Source of the DNA: an uncultured Lachnospiraceae bacterium | GTDB lineage: Bacteria; Bacillota; Clostridia; Lachnospirales; Lachnospiraceae | DNA: 8,490 nucleotides | Direction of reading: 5' to 3' | NCBI GenBank assembly: GCA_910586955.1 | Contig: CAJUMM010000106.1 | Location: 1 to 8,490 of the forward strand | Part shown: one piece after another, positions 1 to 6,153 of the stretch | How the letters are laid out: every line of letters starts with the position of its first letter | How positions within the stretch are numbered: the first letter of the stretch is position 1 | Made by a program: the position numbers and the translations under genes | Notes under the pieces: generated by a model | Told to the model about the DNA's origin: nothing | What the model saw: the letters and a program-made list of their open reading frames with translations, nothing else | Database searches by the model: none

Positions 1-1
1 C

Positions 2-1228
2 AACGGAAGCAAGGGGCGAATCTTTGTGGTGGCCAAAGCCCAAGAGAACAGTACCCAATATGCAGACAGCATAAACGGCGTGGCCTACGAGCTGGAAATC
101 CCCCGGCGTATCGATGCCCCTACCGTTACCTGGGAGAAAACCTGGGAATACGACCGGGCAAATCCCGTGCCGGCGGAGTCATTCCTGGCGGAGGACGAGA
201 CAAAAAGCGGCGGCCTGAACGTAAGGGTTCATCCGGATGCGGACAGCATTCCTCCCGGAGACAGCAGCCTCCTTTTGAAGGCTTATGTCTTTGAGAACCG
301 GGAGGCGGCTGAGGACGCCCGGCTTGAACTGGAAAAGGGAACGGATCCCGGGACAATTCCCGGCCTGCTGGCCCTGTATCCGGTTCCGGCTCTCTCCGGC
401 CTCACTCCTGCGGCCATGGTGATGGAAAACAGCCAAAGTTATCTACATACCCTGCGCCGTCTGTCCGCCGAATATGCCGGCAAGTGGATTCTCTTCTATA
501 CCCGGATCTCTTCCGGAAACGGGCAGGTCAGCTCCAAATGGACGGTAAATCCCGATACCTGGCGGCTTCCCTATGTAAAGCTGGAAAAGCCTAAGCTTTC
601 CTCCGGCAGCCGGGAGATGGATATTGCGGCCACAAACAATCTGAATCCGGATCTTCCCCTGCAGGAAACCTGGAAAGGGGACTGCAAGGAAATCCGGTGG
701 CAGAATGTGACGCTTGCAGACTGCTATTACCTTACGCTGACGCCCAGGGACGGGACTGTTTCGCCCCTGCAGTATAAAATAACGGAAACTGCCAAAGAGG
801 ACAATGGTCAGACCTATCTGGAGACCCGGGTTTACCGAAAAGTCCGGGGGAGTGACGGCCAGGAATCCTGGGCGGAGATACCGGCCGGCGAGACAGGCGG
901 TATCCGTACTTTTGAGATGACGGACTATTCCATGGAGGTCTCCGGCACCTATCTTCGTTCCGGTCTGTCCGTTCCCTATACCGTAGAGGCAAACGCAAGG
1001 CTTGAGACCCTCTGGGATCCGGACGCAGGACTTACATACACCCTGACCCTGCCGGATATAGACAGCCTGCGGCCTGCAGCGGATATCACCGTGACCGACG
1101 CCGCTTTACGCCCCACGGCATCCGTAAAGATTTATGCGGATGTGGCGGAGAACGATCCCGGTAATCCGGCGAAGACCAGCGACGCCTATGTGGAGTCGGA
1201 TCCTTCGTCCGTAGATCTGGGAAATTAA
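2..1228 (+). CDS. C-terminal part of a large modular, probably extracellular pilus-associated protein (5' end outside window)
   Basis: The frame is open from base 2 (N-G-S-K-G-R-I-F then V-V-A-K) to the TAA at 1226-1228. The GTG at 26 is therefore just an internal valine codon, and the gene begins upstream. I do not recognise a named family. The visible part has no membrane segment, no LPXTG-like sorting signal and a polar end (SSVDLGN). It is rich in Thr, Tyr, Trp and Pro and looks like beta-sandwich modules. Counting from the Val at base 26, a strand-rich unit ending near residues 22-34 (YELEIPRRIDAPTV) resembles another at about 152-191 (GKWILFYTR ... RLPYVKLEKPKL), which suggests fibronectin-III-like repeats. 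Two cysteines (220 and 233) could form a disulfide. It lies 21 bases ahead of the pilin genes, with the next ribosome site in between, so it probably shares their transcript. I infer a pilus tip adhesin or a large minor pilin; the missing N-terminus would decide. Confidence 0.7.
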   Translation, partial: NGSKGRIFVVAKAQENSTQYADSINGVAYELEIPRRIDAPTVTWEKTWEYDRANPVPAESFLAEDETKSGGLNVRVHPDADSIPPGDSSLLLKAYVFENREAAEDARLELEKGTDPGTIPGLLALYPVPALSGLTPAAMVMENSQSYLHTLRRLSAEYAGKWILFYTRISSGNGQVSSKWTVNPDTWRLPYVKLEKPKLSSGSREMDIAATNNLNPDLPLQETWKGDCKEIRWQNVTLADCYYLTLTPRDGTVSPLQYKITETAKEDNGQTYLETRVYRKVRGSDGQESWAEIPAGETGGIRTFEMTDYSMEVSGTYLRSGLSVPYTVEANARLETLWDPDAGLTYTLTLPDIDSLRPAADITVTDAALRPTASVKIYADVAENDPGNPAKTSDAYVESDPSSVDLGN

Positions 1229-1249
1229 GACGGCGGGAAGGGAGGAGCT

Positions 1250-1999
1250 ATGTTTCATTCCGTAAAAGCCAGAGAGGGAACCTCCCTGGTGATGGTTATC
1301 TGCATCAGTGCTTTTCTGGCGGCCTTTGCCCTGGCCATGGTCTATGGGGCGGGGCTGATGCTTTCCCGTTCCAACCGGAGGCTTAAGCAGGAGCAGAGTT
1401 ACCAGCTGGCCAGGAGCTTTGCAGAGGTTTTAGAGGAGGAACTGACAACATACGACAGCTATGATGCTGCGCCGGAGAACAGCTTCTACCGGTATGCAGT
1501 AAATTTCCTGGAAGGGCAGTACGGGGAATATGACCCCGATTACCTGGACGAGACAATTTTCCACTACACCCTGGGGGAGACCCCGGCGGGGGTGGATGAA
1601 GCCCATTACGGCACCGTCCGGGTAGCCCTGTACAAGGAGGCGGGGGCGGAAGCGGAGGAGGAGATGACAGGCCTTGTCTCCCCCTACGCCGACATCAACG
1701 ATATTTTAACCAAACCTATCCAGCGATATCTCTTTACGGTGGAGGTGACCTCCCGGACAGAGAAATCTTCCTTCCATTACCGCACGGAGTACCGTCAGAC
1801 AGCGGTTTATGAAGTGCGCTTTACCTATGGGGACCGGCCCGTGGTCTACGACGGTTCCGCCTGGCATTATGACACCGCTTCCGGAACTCCCTGCAATTTT
1901 GACGGTACCGAGGAGATTCAATATCAGTACCTTACGGGGCGCACCCATATGAAAAGCTGTATGTTTGAAAATGCCTATCTGGGGGAGGACGGAACATGA
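1250..1999 (+). CDS. PilX/GspK-like membrane-anchored minor pilus protein
   Basis: The protein has 249 residues. It has a short basic head, then REG-TSLVMVI and one long hydrophobic helix (about residues 12-38), followed by a charged amphipathic stretch (SNRRLKQEQSYQLARSFAEVLEEEL) and a roughly 180-residue polar domain. This is the shape of PilX/GspK-type minor pilins: a Gly before the helix, no Glu at +5 (Met15 instead) and an 'EQSYQLARSFAE' stretch like the PilX 'EQAFQAAEAG'. Whether PilD cuts after Gly10 cannot be told from sequence. The start is supported by GGGAGGAG at 1240-1247. The stop overlaps the next start (ATGA, 1996-1999), giving translational coupling to the first minor prepilin. 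In known systems such proteins sit in the minor-pilin tip complex that primes assembly. The family call is by topology and context, not a clear motif. Confidence 0.65.
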   Translation: MFHSVKAREGTSLVMVICISAFLAAFALAMVYGAGLMLSRSNRRLKQEQSYQLARSFAEVLEEELTTYDSYDAAPENSFYRYAVNFLEGQYGEYDPDYLDETIFHYTLGETPAGVDEAHYGTVRVALYKEAGAEAEEEMTGLVSPYADINDILTKPIQRYLFTVEVTSRTEKSSFHYRTEYRQTAVYEVRFTYGDRPVVYDGSAWHYDTASGTPCNFDGTEEIQYQYLTGRTHMKSCMFENAYLGEDGT

Positions 2000-2385
2000 A
2001 AATAAGACGCCTGAAATCCCAAAGCGGAGAAACCCTGGTGGAAGTCCTGGCTGCCGCCGCCGTCTTCCTTCTGATGATGGCGGTCATGCAGGGAGCCGTC
2101 TCCTTCTGTACCAATGCCCAGCACAAGAGCCGGCAGATCCGGGCCGTCAACGCACAGATCTGCCGGGATCTTAAGACCGCAGCCAATGAAACCCCGGCCG
2201 GAGAAGCCGTTTTCCGTTTCGAAGCCTCTGCTTCCGGCCAGACAGGAGGCACCGTCCTCTTTGAGGTTCCCGTCAAATTGGCAGAAAAAAGAGTTCCCTA
2301 TAAACGTGAGGACGGCACCGCCGGGGAAGCAGTCTTTTATCTCTTCCGGCCGGCTTCCGGGACAGGAGGAGGTGAGGGCCCTTGA
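1996..2385 (+). CDS. Minor prepilin with class III signal, Glu at +1
   Basis: The protein has 129 residues. The leader is basic (MKIRRLKSQSG), followed by ETLVEVLAAAAVFLLMMAVM. Cleavage by prepilin peptidase is predicted after Gly11, leaving Glu12 as residue +1 and Glu16 as the hallmark +5 Glu. The first mature residue is usually Phe or Met, so Glu at +1 is uncommon. A single hydrophobic helix (about 13-36) is followed by a short, partly polar domain with Cys38 and Cys56. The soluble part is small for a pilin, and the C-terminus (ASGTGGGEGP) is glycine-rich and probably flexible. GGAGG at 1984-1988 lies 7 bases before the ATG. The start overlaps the upstream stop (ATGA) and the stop overlaps the downstream TTG start, so translation of the minor pilins is coupled. 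I expect a low-abundance PilV/GspI-like subunit of the pilus or its tip; the exact class is unclear. Confidence 0.85.
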   Translation: MKIRRLKSQSGETLVEVLAAAAVFLLMMAVMQGAVSFCTNAQHKSRQIRAVNAQICRDLKTAANETPAGEAVFRFEASASGQTGGTVLFEVPVKLAEKRVPYKREDGTAGEAVFYLFRPASGTGGGEGP

Positions 2386-2416
2386 AACATTCCAAATCCG
2401 GAGAAACCCTGGTGGA
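2025..2416 (+). repeat. 18-base direct repeat encoding the shared prepilin GETLVE site
   Basis: CGGAGAAACCCTGGTGGA occurs at 2025-2042 and again at 2399-2416, in the same reading frame of two neighbouring minor-prepilin genes. It codes the residues around the peptidase site (GETLVE). The major pilin has a diverged version (ACCCTGGTAGAG at 3241-3252). Recent duplication or gene conversion of the N-terminal cassette explains it best; selection on the protein alone would allow synonymous changes. Confidence 0.8.
2367..2384 (+). promoter_or_regulatory. Strong Shine-Dalgarno site setting a TTG start
   Basis: AGGAGGTGAG at 2367-2376 is near-perfectly complementary to the 16S rRNA 3' end and stands 9 bases (counted from the second GG) before TTG at 2382-2384. 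The site lies inside the end of the upstream minor-prepilin gene. It justifies a TTG start that gives the 7-residue prepilin leader. Confidence 0.75.
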
Positions 2417-3140
2417 GGCCCTGGTGACCCTTCTGGTCTTCGGGATCCTTATGGCTCTGATCACTGCAGTCATAAGCCCGGCTTCCAAAATCTATGTGCG
2501 GATGCAGAAGCTTCAATACGCCCAGACCATCCTGGACAATACCTTGGAGGAATTGCGGGGGCTTGCCCTGGAGGCATCCGGGAACGGCTATGTGAAAATC
2601 TACGAAACCTGTGATCCGGAGACGGATCTCACCGTTCCCGCTAAGGGAACAGGCAGGGATAGGGGAAGAGCCCTGGAATTTGTCAATACCCAGGGATATG
2701 CAGGCCTCATCTCCGCAGACGGCTGTCCGGAGACGGATCTCTATCTGGGAACCTCTGTGGCCGGTACCATTGGGGAGGGAGATATCCTCCCAGGCCGGCT
2801 TTTCACCCGCTATTACGTCCGCAGCGCAAGCTCCTCCTCCTACGATTACCAGACGGCAGAGGGACAAAAACTTGCCCGGGCCGCAGATGAATCCTTTACG
2901 GACGGCTACTACATGGAAACCTATTTGGAACTGGAATTTTCCTATCCGGAGACGCCGGACAGCACCAAGACGGAGACGGACGGAACGGTGGTAAGTTACT
3001 ACTCTTACCTCTGCGCCGATCTGCGGCTCTACAGCGACCCGGAGCGCACGAAACTCCTGGTTCAGGACAGCGCTATGCTGGATTTCCGCAGCCCCATCCG
3101 GCGGTTTGACGGCCTCACCGCATCGCAAAAAGGAATATAG
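2382..3140 (+). CDS. Minor prepilin, larger, TTG start, Glu at +1
   Basis: The protein has 252 residues. A very short leader (MKHSKSG) is followed by ETLVEALVTLLVFGILMALI. Cleavage is predicted after Gly7, giving Glu8 at +1 and Glu12 at +5. The hydrophobic helix runs to about residue 31, then a long amphipathic helix (SKIYVRMQKLQYAQTILDNT) and a roughly 190-residue beta-rich domain. The size and layout resemble PilW/GspJ-type minor pilins, but the subclass is an inference. The TTG start is chosen because an extended ribosome site (GGAGGTGAG, from 2368) lies just upstream and no ATG would keep the prepilin leader. The start overlaps the previous stop (TTGA, 2382-2385). The leader-to-helix DNA shares 18 identical bases with the gene before it. 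Two CxPETDL-like segments (TCDPETDL, GCPETDL) come from a 16-base direct repeat. The stop codon lies inside an 11-bp hairpin. Confidence 0.85.
   Translation: MKHSKSGETLVEALVTLLVFGILMALITAVISPASKIYVRMQKLQYAQTILDNTLEELRGLALEASGNGYVKIYETCDPETDLTVPAKGTGRDRGRALEFVNTQGYAGLISADGCPETDLYLGTSVAGTIGEGDILPGRLFTRYYVRSASSSSYDYQTAEGQKLARAADESFTDGYYMETYLELEFSYPETPDSTKTETDGTVVSYYSYLCADLRLYSDPERTKLLVQDSAMLDFRSPIRRFDGLTASQKGI
2615..2741 (+). repeat. 16-base direct repeat inside the second minor prepilin gene
   Basis: TCCGGAGACGGATCTC is found at 2615-2630 and 2726-2741, exactly 111 bases (37 codons) apart and in the same frame, encoding PETDL each time, with a Cys just before. A shorter copy (TCCGGAGACG) occurs at 2945-2954 and encodes YPETP. 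This may be an internal duplication or simple codon bias in a repeated turn motif. Confidence 0.6.
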
Positions 3141-3161
3141 ACGGGGGACGCCCCGTTTATA
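3136..3161 (+). promoter_or_regulatory. Intercistronic stem-loop ahead of the major pilin gene
   Basis: Bases 3136-3146 pair with 3151-3161 through 11 positions (TATAGACGGGG against CCCCGTTTATA), with one G-U pair and a 4-base GACG loop. The stem contains the TAG stop of the second minor prepilin (3138-3140). The following bases (GATAAAAACC) are A-rich with no run of T, so a standard intrinsic terminator is unlikely. Such hairpins can protect or mark a processed mRNA end, or cause partial termination, so that the major pilin message differs in level from the minor pilin message. Its role here is an inference. Confidence 0.6.
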
Positions 3162-3201
3162 GATAAAAACCATTCAAAAATTTCAGAAAAGGAGAAAAGA
3201 A

Positions 3202-3660
3202 ATGCTGAAAAAACTGAGACAAAACAAGAGAAACGGCTTTACCCTGGTAGAGCTCATCGTGGTACTGGTCATTCTGGCCATCCTGGCCGCCCTGTTAATC
3301 CCGGCACTTACGGGGTATATTGATAAGGCAAAAGAGCGCCAGGTGATCGCAGAGACACGGCAGACGGTAATGGCGGCGCAGACACTGGTAGATGAAGCCT
3401 ATGCCAAGAAAAACATAGGTGATACGGTAACAGTGAGTGATAGTGGAGACGTTAAACCTGCCGATATCGCAGTTTTGGCTGAAGTGGAGAAATCCTGCAT
3501 AGGCACTGTTACGGTTGAGAAGAAAACCATTGAAGGAAAGGATATATCCGGTGTGGTAACAGAGCTTGTTTACACAAACCATGGTAAGAAATGTACTTAT
3601 AAAGCAGCGCCGGACGCAGATACAGGTGAAGAGACCTATACCGTAACTGCCGCTAATTAA
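3202..3660 (+). CDS. pilA: Major type IV pilin (class III prepilin)
   Basis: The protein has 152 residues: leader MLKKLRQNKRNG, then mature FTLVELIVVLVILAILAA. PilD should cut after Gly12 and N-methylate Phe13. Glu17 is the conserved +5 Glu, and Pro34 falls at mature position 22, as in type IVa pilins. The mature protein is about 140 residues, with an alpha1 helix to about residue 70, then a beta-rich headgroup. Cys99 and Cys131 could form a disulfide enclosing a C-terminal loop. It is the best candidate for the fibre subunit: full signal, its own strong ribosome site (AAGGAG 3189-3194, 7 bases before ATG) and a hairpin-bounded upstream gap. The distal coding half is lower in GC (76 of 180 bases at 3421-3600 by hand count) than most neighbours, which hints at a headgroup of different origin or under different selection. 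It sits between minor pilins and the assembly genes. Confidence 0.93.
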   Translation: MLKKLRQNKRNGFTLVELIVVLVILAILAALLIPALTGYIDKAKERQVIAETRQTVMAAQTLVDEAYAKKNIGDTVTVSDSGDVKPADIAVLAEVEKSCIGTVTVEKKTIEGKDISGVVTELVYTNHGKKCTYKAAPDADTGEETYTVTAAN

Positions 3661-3697
3661 TCTGAAACCACCAAATCTTTGTTTAAAAGGATCGCCC

Positions 3698-4156
3698 ATG
3701 AAGTCAACACCATCGTACTCACTCAAACACAGACAGGTGCGTTTCGTCCTCTCTGTCATAACCCTTCTGCTGGCGGTCCTGGTGGCCGGTATTCCAGGGG
3801 CATTGACCCTGATGCGGCGGGCAGACGCCCAGGTGGCCCTGGGAAATGCCAAATCCCTGCGGATTGCACTTCAGGCAGCTTCTACCCGTTGCTATGCCGC
3901 AGACGCGCCCTTTCGCGACGCCTCCCGAAAGGGCGGCGTCACGGAGGCAGTCTGGAACCAGGTTATCACAGACAGCCGGGTCCCCGGAGATTTCTGGGTG
4001 CTTCAGACCGGCGAAGACGGATATGAGGTCCAGAGCTTCCTCTATCGGGAGGGAGACTTTTCGGTGCTTTACAGCCGGGAGCCCCTCACCTATGAGGTGT
4101 CTTATCAGCAGCCCTTTATACAAACCCTGGGGCCGGAGGGGAGGGATGCGCCATGA
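3698..4156 (+). CDS. Pilin-like membrane protein lacking the prepilin cleavage signal
   Basis: The protein has 152 residues, the same length as the major pilin before it. A polar head (MKSTPSYSLKHRQVR) leads to one hydrophobic helix (about 16-33) ending in IP, then an amphipathic helix (MRRADAQVALGNAKSLRIAL). Aligned on the IP pair with the major pilin (Ile33-Pro34 there), the two can be lined up without gaps across the helix, sharing IP, A43, A58, Q60 and the final Tyr-Ala. The Gly, Phe +1 and Glu +5 positions are His11, Arg12 and Phe16, so no prepilin peptidase site exists. The C-terminal part (SFLYREGDFSVLYSREPLTYEV) has the strand pattern of pilin heads. It may be an unprocessed, membrane-retained pilin homologue; the function is unknown. 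AAAAGGA (3685-3691) precedes the ATG, and the stop overlaps pilD (ATGA, 4153-4156). A strong hairpin lies within the gene. Confidence 0.75.
   Translation: MKSTPSYSLKHRQVRFVLSVITLLLAVLVAGIPGALTLMRRADAQVALGNAKSLRIALQAASTRCYAADAPFRDASRKGGVTEAVWNQVITDSRVPGDFWVLQTGEDGYEVQSFLYREGDFSVLYSREPLTYEVSYQQPFIQTLGPEGRDAP
3902..3940 (+). repeat. Long intragenic inverted repeat (hairpin) in the pilin-like gene
   Basis: GACGCGCCCTTTCG (3902-3915) pairs with CGAAAGGGC-G-GCGTC (3926-3940): 14 base pairs with a single bulged G at 3935 and a 10-base loop (3916-3925). It encodes D69 to V81 of the pilin-like protein. No T-run follows, so it is not a plain terminator. It is well above what nearby coding DNA shows and could be an mRNA processing or stability element or chance GC-rich pairing. 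Confidence 0.6.
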
Positions 4157-4935
4157 TTTTTTGTCTGGAAGGAATCCTCTGGCTGTTCCGCTTTATCCTG
4201 GGAGCCTGCATATTCAGCTTCCTGAACGCAGCGGCTCTCCGCCTGCCAAAGGGGGAAAGCATAGCCCGGGGACGCAGCCATTGCCCTCATTGCGGCAAAA
4301 CCTTAACTGTCTGGGAATTGATCCCCTGTGCCAGCTATCTGGCCCTGGGGCGGAGGTGCCGGGGCTGCAAGGCCCCCATTCCGAAGCGGTATTTTCTGGC
4401 GGAGTGTACAGGCGGACTGGCTCTCGTCTGCTGCAGCGCCCGCTTTGGCTTCGGATCCTGGGGGCTTATCTCCCTTGGAGGGCTGCTGGCTTTTGCCTAT
4501 TTATGCCTTCTGTTTCTCATTGCCCTGATAGATCTGGATACCCGGATCATCTGGGACCGGTTTCAGATAGGCATCGGGCTTTTGGGAATTGCCGCCTTGC
4601 GGCTGTTTCCGGAACATCCCCTTAAGGACCGGCTGATCGGCATGGTGATCGTATCCCTTCCCATGCTGGTTCTTGCCCTCCTGGTAGAGGGGGCTTTTGG
4701 AGGAGGAGATATCAAATTGATGGCCGCCAGCGGTTTCCTCCTGGGCTGGAAATCCATTGTGACAGCTATGTTTTTTGGGCTCCTGGCCGGAGGATCCATG
4801 GCCCTCCTCCTGATGGCCGGGAAAAAGCTGGGCCGCCGGGATCAGATGGCCTTTGGCCCTTACCTGGCCCTGGGCCTCTCGGTTGCCCTGTTTTTCGGTG
4901 ACCCCATTGCAAATTGGTATCTTTCCATCTTATAG
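4153..4935 (+). CDS. pilD: Prepilin peptidase / N-methyltransferase (A24 aspartic protease)
   Basis: The protein has 260 residues, the usual length for PilD. It removes prepilin leaders at the inner face of the membrane and methylates the new N-terminus. The N-terminal cytoplasmic loop has the zinc-type cysteine pairs CPHC (44-47) and CRGC (69-72). The two catalytic aspartates are D127 (in ALIDLD) and D186 in the GxGD motif (FGGGDIKL). The closing FGPYLALG (234-241) is also typical. Trp134 replaces the usual Pro in the ID...IPD stretch (ID...IIWD). About eight hydrophobic segments fit a polytopic membrane enzyme. The GAGGG at 4141-4145 and the ATGA overlap (4153-4156) with the pilin-like gene support the ATG start. 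It should process the major pilin and the two ETLVE minor pilins in this operon. Confidence 0.95.
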   Translation: MIFCLEGILWLFRFILGACIFSFLNAAALRLPKGESIARGRSHCPHCGKTLTVWELIPCASYLALGRRCRGCKAPIPKRYFLAECTGGLALVCCSARFGFGSWGLISLGGLLAFAYLCLLFLIALIDLDTRIIWDRFQIGIGLLGIAALRLFPEHPLKDRLIGMVIVSLPMLVLALLVEGAFGGGDIKLMAASGFLLGWKSIVTAMFFGLLAGGSMALLLMAGKKLGRRDQMAFGPYLALGLSVALFFGDPIANWYLSIL

Positions 4936-4956
4936 CGTACAGAAAGGAGTATCGCC

Positions 4957-6153
4957 ATGGCCCGTTTCCGCTATGTGGCTAAAAATATGGAGGGCAAGGT
5001 CTTCCGGGGCCTTACGGAGGCTTCTGCCGAGAGCAGCCTGCAGCAGCAGCTAAGTGACCAGGGGCTTTATCTTATCAAGGCCAAAAGTGCAGAACCCCTG
5101 CGGGGCCGCCGCAGCCTGCAGCCTAAACAGCTCTCCGAATTTTCCAGGGAACTTTCCATCCTGCTGTCCTCCGGGATCAGCATTGTGCGGGCCCTGGAAA
5201 TTATGGCCGATGAGGAGGGACTGTCCCCACAGATCCGCTCTGTCTATGCAGATATCCTAACAGGCATCCGCAAGGGCGGACGCCTTTCGGAGGCTATGGA
5301 AGAGCAGAACTGTTTTCCGGATCTGATGCTTGGCATGATCCGCTCCGGAGAGGGAAGCGGAACTATGGATCAGGTAATGAGGCGGCTCTCCCTGCACTAT
5401 GAACGGGATCACCGTCTGCGGGAGCAGGTAAAGTCTGCCATGACCTACCCTTTTGTCCTCCTGGTTATGAGCATGGCAGTGATCATTTTAATCATGACCT
5501 TTATTCTGCCCCAGTTCGAAGAACTTTTCCAAGAGATGGAACAGCTTCCGGCCATAACCGAATTTCTTATGGCAGTGTCAGATTTCCTGATAACCCGCTG
5601 GTATGTGCTGCTATTGGTTCTGTGCTTTCTGGCGGCAGCCCTGAGGATTATCTTTAAACTAGGGGCAGTGCAGAGAAGTTCCGGCTATCTCAAGGTTCAT
5701 CTTCCTTTGATTGGAAAGCTGAACAAAATCATCTACACGGCCCGGTTTTCCCGTACCTTAAGCAGCCTCTATTCCAGCGGAATGCCCATTGTCCAGGCCC
5801 TTTTAACAGCCGGAGAGACCGTAGGAAACTTATACATTGAAGAACAGTTTGAGCAGGCGGCAGCCCTGGTGCAAAGGGGTGTCCCTCTGTCCCAGGCTCT
5901 GGGAGAGATAGACGGCTTCCTGCGCAAGCTTTCCAGCTCCATTATGGTGGGAGAGGAGAGCGGCCGGCTGGATTCCATGCTGGACTCCATCGCCGCAGGC
6001 ATGGAGGAAGAAGCGGAGGCCGCTACAAAACGCCTGGTAACACTGCTGGAACCGGTTCTAATCTGCATGATGGCTCTCATTGTAGGATTTATCATAATCG
6101 CCGTCATGCTGCCCATCTACGAATCTTACGGGGCCATCGAAGGAGCCGCATAA
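4957..6153 (+). CDS. pilC: Type IV pilus inner-membrane platform protein PilC (GspF family)
   Basis: The protein has 398 residues, a normal PilC/GspF length. It forms the membrane platform on which the PilB ATPase turns to add pilins. The N-terminal region (MARFRYVAKNMEGKVFRG ... LYLIKAK) is the usual cytoplasmic lead-in. Two homologous T2SSF helical domains follow: about 57-181 (ELSILLSSGISIVRALE, then GEGSG at 131-135) and about 260-385 (TLSSLYSSGMPIVQAL, then GEESG at 332-336). Hydrophobic segments lie near 164-186, 216-236 and 367-387. AGAAAGGAG (4941-4949) precedes the ATG by 7 bases. It is 21 bases after pilD and 34 before pilMN. No truncation or odd residue is seen. It could also be named GspF, but the PilM/N/O neighbours favour the pilus system. 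Confidence 0.95.
   Translation: MARFRYVAKNMEGKVFRGLTEASAESSLQQQLSDQGLYLIKAKSAEPLRGRRSLQPKQLSEFSRELSILLSSGISIVRALEIMADEEGLSPQIRSVYADILTGIRKGGRLSEAMEEQNCFPDLMLGMIRSGEGSGTMDQVMRRLSLHYERDHRLREQVKSAMTYPFVLLVMSMAVIILIMTFILPQFEELFQEMEQLPAITEFLMAVSDFLITRWYVLLLVLCFLAAALRIIFKLGAVQRSSGYLKVHLPLIGKLNKIIYTARFSRTLSSLYSSGMPIVQALLTAGETVGNLYIEEQFEQAAALVQRGVPLSQALGEIDGFLRKLSSSIMVGEESGRLDSMLDSIAAGMEEEAEAATKRLVTLLEPVLICMMALIVGFIIIAVMLPIYESYGAIEGAA

Noticed and set aside
560..600. RLPYVK in the first protein as an LPXTG-like cell-wall sorting signal
   Set aside because: It is internal, is not followed by a hydrophobic stretch and basic tail, and the fourth and fifth positions do not match.
3136..3170. Intrinsic terminator before pilA
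   Set aside because: The hairpin is real but is followed by GATAAAAACC and no T-run, and downstream genes are clearly the same operon; called a regulatory stem-loop instead.
2337..3173. Long minus-strand frame of 278 codons opposite the second minor prepilin
   Set aside because: It is the mirror of a clear prepilin gene, has no convincing ribosome site and a composition without domain features; GC-rich coding DNA often leaves such antisense frames open.
3295..3852. Minus-strand frame of 185 codons opposite pilA and the pilin-like gene
   Set aside because: It spans the pilA stop and the intergenic gap in antisense with no recognisable motif; the + strand genes explain the region.
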